This document shows, piece by piece, positions 37,346 through 45,718 of a DNA stretch of 64,000 bases. The notes under the pieces are model-generated. The model did not search any database. It had not been told where the DNA came from and saw only the letters and a list, made by a program, of their open reading frames with translations. Positions within the stretch are counted from its first letter, which is position 1; each line of letters starts with the position of its first letter. The stretch comes from Saprospiraceae bacterium (GTDB taxonomy: Bacteria > Bacteroidota > Bacteroidia > Chitinophagales > Saprospiraceae): the NCBI GenBank assembly GCA_016714765.1, contig JADKCF010000015.1:20617-84616 (forward strand). The letters run 5' to 3'. The position numbers and the translations under genes are program-made.

Positions 37346-38411
37346 TTTCACGCCGAGAGAGCTGGGATTTCATTTTCCTGCTGAGTTTGCTCGACAGAGA
37401 GCGATGTGGTTGTCATGGCCACATAAAGAAGCTTCATGGCCGGGTAAGTTGCAGATGATTTACGATCCTTACAGTGAGTTTATCCTCCGCATTGCAGGGC
37501 ACCAAAAAGTTTGTATAAATGTAGCAGATGGCCCTATGCATCATGATGCCATTGATAAAATTGTGAATTCGGCATATGCATTATCATTGACTGATATAGA
37601 CACCCTCTTGGATAATATTGTTTTTTACTACCATCCGACCAATGATGCGTGGTGTAGGGATCATGGTCCGGCTTTTTTAGTCAATCTCGAGACAAATACG
37701 AAAGCCATTGTCGACTGGGGGTACAATGCCTGGGGGGACAAGTACCCACCATACGATCTGGATGATGTGATACCTACACTGATAGGACAAAAGTTAGATT
37801 TGCAGGTATTTCATCCGGGCATCATCATGGAAGGCGGTAGCGTAGACTTCAATGGTAAAGGTACTATTCTGACCACAACAGCCTGTCTTCTAAACAAAAA
37901 CAGAAATCCACATTTTAGCCAATATCAAATCGAACAGTATCTTATTGAGTATTATGGAGCCGAGCAAATACTTTGGTTGGATGAAGGTATTGTAGGTGAT
38001 GACACGGATGGACACATAGACGATATCACCAGATTTGTCAATGAAGATACTGTGGTGACAGTGATAGAAAAAAACCGGGCCGACGATAATTATCATCTAT
38101 TGATGGACAATCTGAAAGTGCTCAAAAAAATGCGGTTACCCGACGGTAATCCACTTCAGATTATTGAGTTGCCAATGCCTTCCCCCGTGGTGTATGAGGA
38201 TCAGAGATTGCCGGCATCCTATGCCAATTTTTATATTTCTAATGACAATGTGATCGTTCCTACTTTCAGAGATGATGTACACGATACTGAAGCGTTGGAT
38301 ATACTTCAGGAGTGTTTTGTAGACAGAAAAGTGATTGGTATTGATTCGGTAGATCTTATTTGGGGGCTGGGAAGTTTTCATTGTTTGAGCCAGCAGGAAC
38401 CTGATATCTGA
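37335..38411 (+). CDS. aguA: Agmatine deiminase
   Basis: A 358-residue enzyme of the Porphyromonas-type peptidyl-arginine/agmatine deiminase family, which converts agmatine to N-carbamoylputrescine. Motifs: TNDAWCRDHGPAF, EGGSVDFNGKGT, GDDTDGHIDDITRFV with the catalytic His and Asp, and the nucleophile C350 in LGSFHCLSQQEP. The ATG at 37335 is used; it overlaps the aguB stop by 11 bases. Together with AguB it makes putrescine from agmatine. Confidence 0.93.
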   Translation: MKIDFTPRELGFHFPAEFARQRAMWLSWPHKEASWPGKLQMIYDPYSEFILRIAGHQKVCINVADGPMHHDAIDKIVNSAYALSLTDIDTLLDNIVFYYHPTNDAWCRDHGPAFLVNLETNTKAIVDWGYNAWGDKYPPYDLDDVIPTLIGQKLDLQVFHPGIIMEGGSVDFNGKGTILTTTACLLNKNRNPHFSQYQIEQYLIEYYGAEQILWLDEGIVGDDTDGHIDDITRFVNEDTVVTVIEKNRADDNYHLLMDNLKVLKKMRLPDGNPLQIIELPMPSPVVYEDQRLPASYANFYISNDNVIVPTFRDDVHDTEALDILQECFVDRKVIGIDSVDLIWGLGSFHCLSQQEPDI

Positions 38412-38462
38412 GTCTGACACTTTTGAAGTTAACAGAAGTACAACCAAAAATCTGCTGACAGC

Positions 38463-39176
38463 TTATTCTAATTCTCTTAGATACATCTGGATTGTATTTT
38501 TCAGCCCGTAGTATAAAGCATCACATACCAGCGCGTGACCAATAGAAACTTCGAGTAGAAAGGGTATTTCGGTATTGAAATATTTTAGATTATCCAGATT
38601 TAGGTCGTGCCCTGCATTGATGCCAAGTCCTAATTGCTGGCAAATCTCTGCTGCTTTTACATATGGTTGTACTGCTTTTACTTTATTCTCATGAAAATCA
38701 TGTGCGTATGGGCCTGTATAAAACTCAATTCTTTCAGCACCTGTTTCTTTGGCAGCTAGCAGTCGAGATTCTACAGGGTCAATAAATAAACTAACTCTGA
38801 TGCCGGCATCCTGAAGTCTGGCAACTGTATTTTTTAAAAAAATCTGATGAGTGACAGTATCCCATCCATTATCTGAGGTTAGAGCCCCAGGCAAATCAGG
38901 CACCAACGTACACTGATCGGGATTATTTTTTATTACAATATCCAGAAATTCATCAGTAGGATATCCTTCTATATTGAGTTCTGTAGTAACTATTTCCTTC
39001 AATTCAGGAATATCACTATACTTTATGTGCCTCTGATCTGGTCTCGGGTGTATAGTTATACCCTGAGCACCAAAAGTTTCACAATCTGAAGCTACCTTTA
39101 TAAGATCCGGATAATTGGCTCCACGTGCGTTACGTATGAGGGCTATTTTGTTGATATTGACACTTAATTTGGTCAT
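38463..39176 (-). CDS. pdxJ: Pyridoxine 5'-phosphate synthase
   Basis: A 237-residue TIM-barrel enzyme that condenses 1-deoxyxylulose 5-phosphate with 3-amino-2-oxopropyl phosphate in vitamin B6 synthesis. Motifs: SVNINKIALIRNARG, GITIHPRPDQRHI, NIEGYPT, CTLVPDLPG, VSLFIDPV, the GINAGHDLN loop, and the C-terminal EVSIGHALVCDALYYG. Full length. It converges with aguA and is followed on the same strand by the nuclease gene upstream. Confidence 0.95.
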   Translation of the reverse strand: MTKLSVNINKIALIRNARGANYPDLIKVASDCETFGAQGITIHPRPDQRHIKYSDIPELKEIVTTELNIEGYPTDEFLDIVIKNNPDQCTLVPDLPGALTSDNGWDTVTHQIFLKNTVARLQDAGIRVSLFIDPVESRLLAAKETGAERIEFYTGPYAHDFHENKVKAVQPYVKAAEICQQLGLGINAGHDLNLDNLKYFNTEIPFLLEVSIGHALVCDALYYGLKNTIQMYLRELE

Positions 39177-39195
39177 TTTTCCTATTGAAATGAAT

Positions 39196-39780
39196 TTAAG
39201 AGTCGCTTGTTTTTTTACTATTGATTATATCCCTTATTTGGGCAGCCTTTTCATAATCTTCTTTTTGCAGCGCTTCTTCGAGAAGTTTCTCCAGGCTCGT
39301 CATATTCATGTCTTCTATAGAGGTGGATTTTGTTTTAGCAGGAGATTTTTTACTCGCAGACTGTTCTTCTTCATCCAGGATGACACCTGCACTTTCCATT
39401 ATGAATTCGAAAGTATATATAGGGCATCCGTATCTTACAGCCATGGATATCGCATCTGATGTGCGGGCATCTACCTGCATCACATTGCCATCCTGCTCGC
39501 ATATGAGTTGCGCATAAAAAATACCATCCAACAAATTATTTATGACGACTTCTTTGAGGTCTATGCCATAAGCGTCCAGCGTATTTTTAAACAAATCATG
39601 CGTAAGCGGTCTGTTGGGTGTCATGTTTTCCAGAGCCACAGCGATGGCTTGTGCCTCAAAACCTCCTATGACGATAGGCAGCCTTCTTTTTCCATTTTCT
39701 TCACCCAGGACTACAGCATAATTGTGTGATTGTGTCACACTGTGGGACAATGCCATAATATCCAATCTTACTTTCTTCAT
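39196..39780 (-). CDS. Bifunctional nuclease-like protein with UvrB/UvrC motif
   Basis: About 194 residues. The N-terminal DUF151/BFN domain (LSHSVTQSHNYAVVLGE, LPIVIGGFEAQAIAVALE, VDARTSDAISMAVRYGCPIY) is related to plant bifunctional nucleases. A UVR motif at the C-terminus (SLEKLLEEALQKEDYEKAAQIRD) is of the kind that binds partner proteins in excision repair and Clp systems. The start MKKVRLDIMAL at 39780 is preferred over an ATG six codons upstream, by family comparison. Nuclease activity in bacteria is not firmly established. It may be co-transcribed with pdxJ. Confidence 0.85.
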   Translation of the reverse strand: MKKVRLDIMALSHSVTQSHNYAVVLGEENGKRRLPIVIGGFEAQAIAVALENMTPNRPLTHDLFKNTLDAYGIDLKEVVINNLLDGIFYAQLICEQDGNVMQVDARTSDAISMAVRYGCPIYTFEFIMESAGVILDEEEQSASKKSPAKTKSTSIEDMNMTSLEKLLEEALQKEDYEKAAQIRDIINSKKTSDS

Positions 39781-39933
39781 CTTGATTTCATTATTCAAAA
39801 GTGCAAATTTAATATATATTTATGAAAGGAATGATGTCATCACTTTAAAATATAATATTAATCGCTTCAATTATGACTATTATTTGAAAACCAATTGAGT
39901 TAGCAGTTGTTCACATTCAAAATATATATATAA

Positions 39934-40101
39934 ATGTTTGGTATTTTTAAGAAAAAAAGTGAAAGGGAAATTTTGATGGCAAAATATGATGACTTGATGA
40001 AAGAAGCATTCGAACTTTCCAGAACCAATCGGGCAGCAAGTGATGCCAAGACTGCAGAAGCTGCCCAAGTAATGTCCCAAATTGACACTTTAACAAGCTG
40101 A
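39934..40101 (+). CDS. Small Lacal_2735-type protein
   Basis: A 55-residue protein, MFGIFKKKSEREILMAKYDD to the end at IDTLTS. Composition and spacing match the short Lacal_2735 family of Bacteroidota: a KKKSE N-terminus and the helical EAFELSRTNRAASDAKTAEA. No function is known. It lies 5 bases before the NadR-like gene, which starts with TTG, so the two are probably co-transcribed. Confidence 0.75.
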   Translation: MFGIFKKKSEREILMAKYDDLMKEAFELSRTNRAASDAKTAEAAQVMSQIDTLTS

Positions 40102-40106
40102 TTACT

Positions 40107-40664
40107 TTGAAAGTTGTTTTTACTGGGCCTGAATCCAGCGGCAAAACATCTTTGGCCCTGTGGTTGTGTGACGGTTTTGATTACCATTATGTCCCGGAAG
40201 TTGCAAGAGCATACCTGGAAATGGTAGAGTTGCCATACCATGCAGGTCATGTAAGAGAGATCGGATATTTGCAAGCATGGGAAGAACGTATAGCAGCTCA
40301 GAATTTCTCTCATCTTTGCTGTGATACAGATTTGCTGACCATACTGATATGGCAAAAAGAGAAATATGGTCAGTATGATATAGATTTTTTTGAACGCTGG
40401 TGCGAGTCACAAACAGATATTTATTTTTTATGTATGCCTGATATCCCCTGGCAAGAAGACCCACTCAGAGAAAACCCAAATGACAGAAACAGACTATTTC
40501 TTATGTATGAAAAAATGCTTAGAGATAATAATAAACTATTTTTTGAAGTCTCAGGAAGTGAAGTTAACAGGAAAGAAAGCATTTCAGATTATTTGCGAAA
40601 AAACAAATTGGAAAAAAACAACCATCGCACGCAATCCAATTTTGAGAGAATCCCCAAACAATAA
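40107..40664 (+). CDS. NadR-like ATP-binding kinase domain
   Basis: A 185-residue protein with a P-loop right at the N-terminus (VVFTGPESSGKTSLALWL) and a VPEVARAYLEM segment typical of the ribosylnicotinamide-kinase domain of NadR and related AAA_28 ATPases. CCDTDLLTILIW resembles its Walker B region. The start is TTG at 40107, 5 bases after the previous stop; no in-frame ATG is near. Role in NAD salvage is likely but not certain. The C-terminus is basic and of low complexity. Confidence 0.8.
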   Translation: MKVVFTGPESSGKTSLALWLCDGFDYHYVPEVARAYLEMVELPYHAGHVREIGYLQAWEERIAAQNFSHLCCDTDLLTILIWQKEKYGQYDIDFFERWCESQTDIYFLCMPDIPWQEDPLRENPNDRNRLFLMYEKMLRDNNKLFFEVSGSEVNRKESISDYLRKNKLEKNNHRTQSNFERIPKQ

Positions 40665-40696
40665 TTCTGATGGAATGAGTTCGTATGATTATCAGG

Positions 40697-40741
40697 TGTA
40701 ACACATGTTACAGAGTTATGATTTAAATCATATTACCTTTG
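40697..40741 (+). promoter_or_regulatory. Crp/Fnr-type palindrome and promoter of the sulfur island
   Basis: TGTAACACATGTTACA (40697-40712) has perfect six-base arms TGTAAC/GTTACA. A second perfect palindrome ATGATTTAAATCAT follows at 40717-40730. The -7 element TACCTTTG is at 40734-40741. The first palindrome is centred about 41 bp before the predicted start, where a class II Crp/Fnr activator binds. A GTAAC-N4-GTTAC site is found at the same distance in the promoter at 45238. The regulator is unknown. Confidence 0.65.
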
Positions 40742-40765
40742 TACCAACAATTTAAATATTTTATT

Positions 40766-41563
40766 ATGGTAGAGGTATTTGGGTATATAGCATCTGTGTT
40801 GATTGGTGTATCACTTGGGTTGATCGGAAGCGGAGGCAGTATACTGACTGTGCCGGTACTTGTATATCTTTTTTCAGTAGATGCAGTGGCTGCTACTGCA
40901 TATTCATTGTTTATTGTTGGATTTACAGCGGCTATGGGTAGCATGGAGTATTTTCGAAAAGGAATGGTAAACGTAAAAACAGCCATTGTTTTTGGTATTC
41001 CTTCCATTATAGCTGTTTTTCTTACGCGTGCTTATATAGTTCCGGCTATTCCCAAAGTAGTATTTAGTATAGGTGACTTTGTAGTCACTAAGAGTATTTT
41101 GCTGCTTTTGCTTTTTGCTGTACTGATGGTTTTTTCGGCTTACAGCATGATAAAAAAATCAACAGTAAAAAGTGATGTGGAAGGACCTCAGAAGTTTAAC
41201 TACCCTGTCATTTTACTGGAAGGAGCTGTCGTCGGCGTTATCACAGGTCTGGTAGGTGCGGGAGGTGGTTTTCTGATTATACCTGCTCTGGTATTACTAT
41301 CCAAACTTCCGATGAAAGAAGCAGTTGGTACCTCATTGGTCATTATAGCTGCCAAATCTCTGATTGGTTTTTTTGGTGAAAGTGGAGAGACATTCATTGA
41401 CTGGCTTTTGATCAGCAAAGTCACTGCTTTTGCTGCAATAGGTATTTTTATAGGTATTTTCCTATCTAAAAAAATAGATGGGGCACGTCTAAAACCCATT
41501 TTTGGCTGGTTCGTGCTGGCAATGGGCATCTATATTATATTAAAAGAGACAATGTTTTCATAA
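40766..41563 (+). CDS. TauE/SafE-family sulfite/sulfur-compound exporter
   Basis: About 265 residues with eight predicted helices and the two internal repeats of the family: SLGLIGSGGSILTVPVLVYL near the N-terminus and GLVGAGGGFLIIPALVLLSK in the second half. Members move sulfite, sulfoacetate or other anions across the inner membrane. The start ATG at 40766 lies 25 bases after the -7 box. It leads an operon with a persulfide-dioxygenase protein, so export of sulfite formed by that enzyme is a plausible function. Confidence 0.87.
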   Translation: MVEVFGYIASVLIGVSLGLIGSGGSILTVPVLVYLFSVDAVAATAYSLFIVGFTAAMGSMEYFRKGMVNVKTAIVFGIPSIIAVFLTRAYIVPAIPKVVFSIGDFVVTKSILLLLLFAVLMVFSAYSMIKKSTVKSDVEGPQKFNYPVILLEGAVVGVITGLVGAGGGFLIIPALVLLSKLPMKEAVGTSLVIIAAKSLIGFFGESGETFIDWLLISKVTAFAAIGIFIGIFLSKKIDGARLKPIFGWFVLAMGIYIILKETMFS

Positions 41564-41603
41564 CTTATATTTTTTAAACAATTTAATAAATAAATTTTCC
41601 AAT

Positions 41604-42998
41604 ATGTTATTTCAACACATTTATGATAAAAGTTTGGCGCAAGCCAGTTATTTGATTGGTTGTCAAAAAGCCGGGGTGGCTGCAGTGATTGACCCTAAAC
41701 GTGATGTGGATACTTACATTGATATTGCCAGGCAAAACAATATGAAGATCACACACATCTTTGAGACACATATACATGCTGATTTTCTATCTGGTTCCAG
41801 AGAGCTGGCTGCTTTGACAGGTGCTGGAATGTATCTTTCTGATGAGGGAGGCGCAGACTGGCAATATGAATTTGCTCACATTGGGCTTAAAAATGGAGAT
41901 GAAGTGAAAGTAGGGAATCTTATTTTTGAAGTCATGCATACACCAGGGCATACACCTGAGAGCATCAGTTTTATACTGACAGATACTCCTGCCAGCAAAG
42001 AGCCGGTGATGATGTTTACGGGAGATTTTGTGTTTGTAGGGGATGTAGGCAGACCAGATTTATTGGAGAAAGCTGCCGGTATAAAAGGAACACAAGATCT
42101 GGGCGCTCTGCAGATGTTTGATTCTATAAAAAAATTCGATGCATTACCTGATTATATTCAGGTGTGGCCAGGACATGGTGCAGGTTCAGCTTGTGGCAAA
42201 GCCTTGGGCGCGGTGCCGAGCACAACTGTAGGATATGAAAAAATCAGGAACTGGGCTTTACTTTATAAAAATAATCAAGGTGGATTTGTGGATTATCTTT
42301 TGGCTGATCAACCTGAGCCACCTAAATATTTTGCCATGATGAAAAAGCTCAATAAAGTTGCTAGACCTTTGATGACAGAAGTTCCCAAACTCAAACAATT
42401 GTCCACTGACGAGCTGAAAGCGGCAATGGATAAAGGTACCAAACTGATCGATGCCCGCAATAAAGCTGAATTTGCTGAAGGATTTATCCCGGGTAGTATC
42501 AATATTCAGGGCAACAATGCTTTCGCCACCTGGGCAGGTTGGTTTTTGACTTATGAGGAGCCTTTTATTTTATTGGCTGCTCCGGATCAATTGGATGATC
42601 TTATCCGAAAACTTATGCGAATAGGATTAGACAATATCATTGGATATGTACCATCTACAGATGTTTATCAGGGTTCACTTGAGCAGGTAAAGATGATTGG
42701 GTATGATGATTTCAAAACAAAGTTGGATGATAAGGGTACTCAGATTGTGGATTTGAGAGGTGTTGCAGAATATAATGCAGGCCATTTGAAAGGTGCTGAC
42801 AATGTTTTTGTAGGCACCATCCATAAAGATTTGGATAAAATCAGCAAAGAAAAAGACGTAATAATTCATTGCCAGGGAGGCGACAGATCCTCTATTGCAT
42901 ATTCACTCCTAATTAAAGAAGGGTTTACTAATGTTACCAATTATTCACCGGGTATGAATGAGTGGGTAGCAAAAGGAAACGAAGTCATTCAGTCATAA
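41604..42998 (+). CDS. Persulfide dioxygenase-rhodanese multidomain protein (CstB/BLH-like)
   Basis: A 464-residue protein. The N-terminal metallo-beta-lactamase fold (1-230) has metal ligands H56, H58, D60 (THIHADFLSG), H116 (HTPGHTPES), D141 and H191. C197 in GAGSACGK corresponds to the conserved non-catalytic-loop cysteine of CstB-type enzymes. Two rhodanese domains follow: the first (about 262-350) lacks the loop cysteine (FILLAAPDQ), the second (about 362-460) has C423 in IIHCQGGDRS. CstB oxidises persulfides and yields thiosulfate or sulfite. The family is normally tied to sulfide or persulfide detoxification, which suits the exporter before it. Confidence 0.88.
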   Translation: MLFQHIYDKSLAQASYLIGCQKAGVAAVIDPKRDVDTYIDIARQNNMKITHIFETHIHADFLSGSRELAALTGAGMYLSDEGGADWQYEFAHIGLKNGDEVKVGNLIFEVMHTPGHTPESISFILTDTPASKEPVMMFTGDFVFVGDVGRPDLLEKAAGIKGTQDLGALQMFDSIKKFDALPDYIQVWPGHGAGSACGKALGAVPSTTVGYEKIRNWALLYKNNQGGFVDYLLADQPEPPKYFAMMKKLNKVARPLMTEVPKLKQLSTDELKAAMDKGTKLIDARNKAEFAEGFIPGSINIQGNNAFATWAGWFLTYEEPFILLAAPDQLDDLIRKLMRIGLDNIIGYVPSTDVYQGSLEQVKMIGYDDFKTKLDDKGTQIVDLRGVAEYNAGHLKGADNVFVGTIHKDLDKISKEKDVIIHCQGGDRSSIAYSLLIKEGFTNVTNYSPGMNEWVAKGNEVIQS

Positions 42999-43019
42999 GA
43001 ACAATAAATTGTAGCATTT

Positions 43020-44237
43020 ATGTTTTCAGTATTTAAAAATATGTTTGGTGGAGGTGACGACAAGGTCATTGAAAACAACGCAGTCATCATTGATGTCAGA
43101 AGCAAAAATGAGTTTGCTTCAGGCCATCTTGCGAGTGCTGTCAATATTCCATTGGAACAAATAGAGTCTCATGCAGAGACTCTTAAGTCACATCCACAGG
43201 TAGTTCTGTATTGCAGGAGCGGAAACAGAAGTGAACATGCAAAAAAAATACTTACAACTTGTGGATTAAGTAATGTCTTAGATGCGGGATCGCTTGGAAA
43301 TGCCCAGGCTTTATTGGCATCCACAGGTATTCATAGTGATTTGATCATAAAAGAAAATATCCCTGAGATGTCTCACAGTGGTGACGTACTTAAGGATGAA
43401 AACGTATTGAAAGTGTTGATACCTACTGACTTTTCAGTACAGGCTGATTTTTCATACCTGATGACCAGAAAGCTTGAAGAGCACCTCTCAGTCGACATTC
43501 ATTTTTTACATGCGATGGATGTGCCTGATACGGTTACAGTTGATGATTTAGGTGAAGTACAGACCTGTGGGGAAATAGACATCAACTTCATAAAAGACCA
43601 GAAAAAAATTGCAGAAAATAAACTTCAGCAATTGAGGGCACAATATGGAGAACACATTTCGATCCATTTAATCCTTGGTAAAGTGACGGATTCTATTTTG
43701 AATTTTGCAGAATCAAATCATTATGATCTGATCGTCATGGGGACTAAAGGTGCTTGGGGTTTGAAAGAAAAACTATCTTCGTCACAGGCACAGATGATAG
43801 CCCGCAGATCTCAGATACCTGTCATGTCACTGATGTGTGATCGTTCGGATCTGATCATTAAGGATGTGTTGTTTGTACATGACTTTAAGGAAGGAGATAA
43901 TACTTCAGTTCCGTTGATGCATAAGTTTTCCAGGTATTTTGATGCGGTCTATCATCAGTTATACATTTATTCTGATGTTATGTCTTTGCGACAAGACGAT
44001 ATGATAATAGCAATGGATAAGTATGCTTCTGAACATGGCATCGGTCAACATAAGAATCATTTTATTAAAGCCGACAATGTAGAAGAAGGTGTAAATGCGT
44101 TTATCAAAACACAGGATGTTGACCTTGTATTTGTAGGCACCCACGGTAAAGGAGGAATTTTTCACAAGAGTGCTGCGGAATCCCTGATAAAACATTTGTT
44201 TAAGCCCATTATTTCATTTCATTTACATCAAAACTAA
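43020..44237 (+). CDS. Rhodanese-UspA-UspA fusion protein
   Basis: A 405-residue protein with three domains. Rhodanese at about 15-105 with active-site C65 in YCRSGNRSEHAKK. Then two universal-stress-protein domains (about 130-275 and 283-402) with the Usp start VLKVLIPTDFS and the nucleotide loop VMGTKGAWGLKEK; the second has VFVGTHGKGGIFHKSAAES, close to the G-x2-G-x9-GS/T pattern. A sulfane-sulfur carrier joined to a tandem Usp is unusual. It may sense ATP or stress state and couple it to sulfur transfer; this is a hypothesis. Operon position between the CstB-like gene and the YeeE pair. Confidence 0.85.
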   Translation: MFSVFKNMFGGGDDKVIENNAVIIDVRSKNEFASGHLASAVNIPLEQIESHAETLKSHPQVVLYCRSGNRSEHAKKILTTCGLSNVLDAGSLGNAQALLASTGIHSDLIIKENIPEMSHSGDVLKDENVLKVLIPTDFSVQADFSYLMTRKLEEHLSVDIHFLHAMDVPDTVTVDDLGEVQTCGEIDINFIKDQKKIAENKLQQLRAQYGEHISIHLILGKVTDSILNFAESNHYDLIVMGTKGAWGLKEKLSSSQAQMIARRSQIPVMSLMCDRSDLIIKDVLFVHDFKEGDNTSVPLMHKFSRYFDAVYHQLYIYSDVMSLRQDDMIIAMDKYASEHGIGQHKNHFIKADNVEEGVNAFIKTQDVDLVFVGTHGKGGIFHKSAAESLIKHLFKPIISFHLHQN

Positions 44238-44245
44238 TCACGATT

Positions 44246-44803
44246 ATGTCTGAATTTTTAACACAGAGTTGGTCCTGGTGGTTTTCAGGGCTGGTGATTT
44301 CTGCCGTTATGTTTATACTTTTGTTTTTTGGACAATCATTTGGCTTTTCTTCCAATTTGCGAACAATTTGCGCAGCTGCAGGAGCAGGAAAGAAAGTGAG
44401 TTTTTTTAATTTTTCATGGAAAAACCAACTTTGGAATATTGTATTTTTGGTAGGTGCAATTATAGGTGGCTTCCTGTCAGGTTCTTTATTGCAAGGTAGT
44501 GAGCCGATGGTAGTATCTGCTGCTACGGTTCGGGATTTACAGGAACTGGGTTTTTCTTCTCCGTCAAGTTTGCAGCCTTCAGAATTATTTAGCTTAGAGG
44601 CAGTATTGACCTTAAAAGGATTCTTGATCTTAGCTATTGGCGGTATACTTGTTGGCTTCGGCAGCCGGTATGCAGGTGGGTGCACTTCGGGACACGCCAT
44701 CAGTGGGTTGTCTGATCTTCAACTTCCCTCATTGATTGCAGTCGTTGGCTTTTTTACTGGCGGATTGGTTATGACCCATCTTATTTTTCCTCTAATCTTC
44801 TAA
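44246..44803 (+). CDS. YeeE/YedE-family (thiosulfate-type) transporter, first half
   Basis: A 185-residue membrane protein of the YeeE/YedE family; TsuA (YeeE) of this family carries thiosulfate. The hallmark GFGSRYAGGCTSGHAISGL holds the conserved cysteine used for substrate relay. Four to five helices are seen. In Bacteroidota the transporter is split in two genes, and the DUF6691-like partner follows here 14 bases later. A second, similar pair lies at 45719-46801. Confidence 0.88.
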   Translation: MSEFLTQSWSWWFSGLVISAVMFILLFFGQSFGFSSNLRTICAAAGAGKKVSFFNFSWKNQLWNIVFLVGAIIGGFLSGSLLQGSEPMVVSAATVRDLQELGFSSPSSLQPSELFSLEAVLTLKGFLILAIGGILVGFGSRYAGGCTSGHAISGLSDLQLPSLIAVVGFFTGGLVMTHLIFPLIF

Positions 44804-44817
44804 ATATCAAATTCTAA

Positions 44818-45230
44818 AATGAAATTTATAAAATTTTTAATAACTGGCATTTTGTTTGGTATCGTTATGTCCAAATCTGAGGCTATTTCATGGTATCGTA
44901 TCCAGGAAATGTTTAGGTTTCAGTCGTTTCACATGTATGGAATCATAGGGGTAGCAGTAGTACTGGCGTGATTGGCGTGTGGGCAATCAAAAAATATAAA
45001 ATAAGAGATTACAGTGGTAATCCGATCGTTTTTATCCTAAAGAAAAATCCGTGATAAGAGATCGAGTAGGGGGTGCAATTTTTGGCATGGGTTGGGCTCT
45101 GAGTGGGGCTTGCCGCGGACCGATGGTAGTTAATGGTGGATATGGTTTTTTGACCATGGCAGTAGTGTTTGTTTTTGCAGTCTTAGGTACCTATATATAT
45201 GGAGTTCTTCGCTCCTATTTACCACATTAA
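44818..45230 (+). CDS. YeeE/YedE partner, DUF6691-like (two frameshifts)
   Basis: The second half of the split transporter. It begins MKFIKFLITGILFGIVMSKS and continues with ISWYRIQEMFRFQSFHMYG, nearly identical to the partner gene at 46298. The frame breaks near 44966 and again near 45035 (one T too many in the TTTTT run). After correction it reads GVIGVWAIKKYKIRDY, FYPKEKSVIRDRVGGAIFG and WALSGACRGPMVV, ending SYLPH. The cysteine-bearing loop is GACRGP where the paralogue has GACPGP. The gene is not obvious unless the frames are joined. Confidence 0.75.
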
Positions 45231-45237
45231 ACGTGAG

Positions 45238-45280
45238 GTAACCATAGTTACTGATAGATTTCGGTGTTATGGTAACTTTG
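45238..45280 (+). promoter_or_regulatory. Crp/Fnr-type palindrome and promoter inside the sulfur island
   Basis: GTAAC-CATA-GTTAC (45238-45251) lies 21 bases before the -7 element TAACTTTG (45273-45280). The palindrome centre is about 41 bp from the predicted start, as at 40697. Such a site suggests that the same activator switches on this second operon (rhodanese, YeeE pair and perhaps tsdA-soxB). Confidence 0.65.
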
Positions 45281-45317
45281 CAATTATTTATTAAACAAAA
45301 ATTAAATCTTAATCGTT

Positions 45318-45632
45318 ATGTTCGATTTTTTGAAAACATTATTTAGCAGCGCACCTGCAGAAGATCTCACGGAGATTATATCCAGAAAACCCTTTTTAGT
45401 TGACGTTCGTACACCTGGGGAATTTGCGGCGGGACACCCAAAAGGGGCAGTAAATATTCCCTTGGATAGGGTAGCTGCCAGCATTGATAAGTTTAAAGGA
45501 AAAAAGGATGTCGTCGTTTTCTGCAGAAGTGGCAATAGAAGCAGTCAGGCAAAAGCTATCCTGCAAGCAAAGGGGATTCAAAATGTTGTTGATGGCGGTC
45601 CATGGGAAAATGTAGCACAATATACAGGGTAG
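45318..45632 (+). CDS. Single-domain rhodanese
   Basis: A 104-residue rhodanese with active-site loop CRSGNRSSQAK and the N-terminal FLVDVRTPGEFAAGHPKGAVNIPL. No signal peptide, so cytoplasmic. Very close in sequence layout to the rhodanese domain of the fusion at 43020, which suggests duplication. It has its own promoter with a Crp-like site and probably passes sulfur taken up by the adjacent YeeE pair to acceptor proteins. Confidence 0.9.
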   Translation: MFDFLKTLFSSAPAEDLTEIISRKPFLVDVRTPGEFAAGHPKGAVNIPLDRVAASIDKFKGKKDVVVFCRSGNRSSQAKAILQAKGIQNVVDGGPWENVAQYTG

Positions 45633-45650
45633 GCTTTATTTGATGGCATT

Positions 45651-45683
45651 GGAATAATTAATTTCCATTATTCCATATTTTTG
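45651..45683 (+). promoter_or_regulatory. Inverted repeat and -7 box before the second YeeE pair
   Basis: GGAATAAT-N8-ATTATTCC at 45651-45674 has perfect eight-base arms; the -7 element TATTTTTG (45676-45683) follows directly. It could be a repressor site over the promoter or a weak terminator hairpin of the rhodanese gene; no clear T-run supports the latter. Confidence 0.5.
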
Positions 45684-45718
45684 CCTTATATTTATCATCT
45701 AATCAAACAACTCAATCT

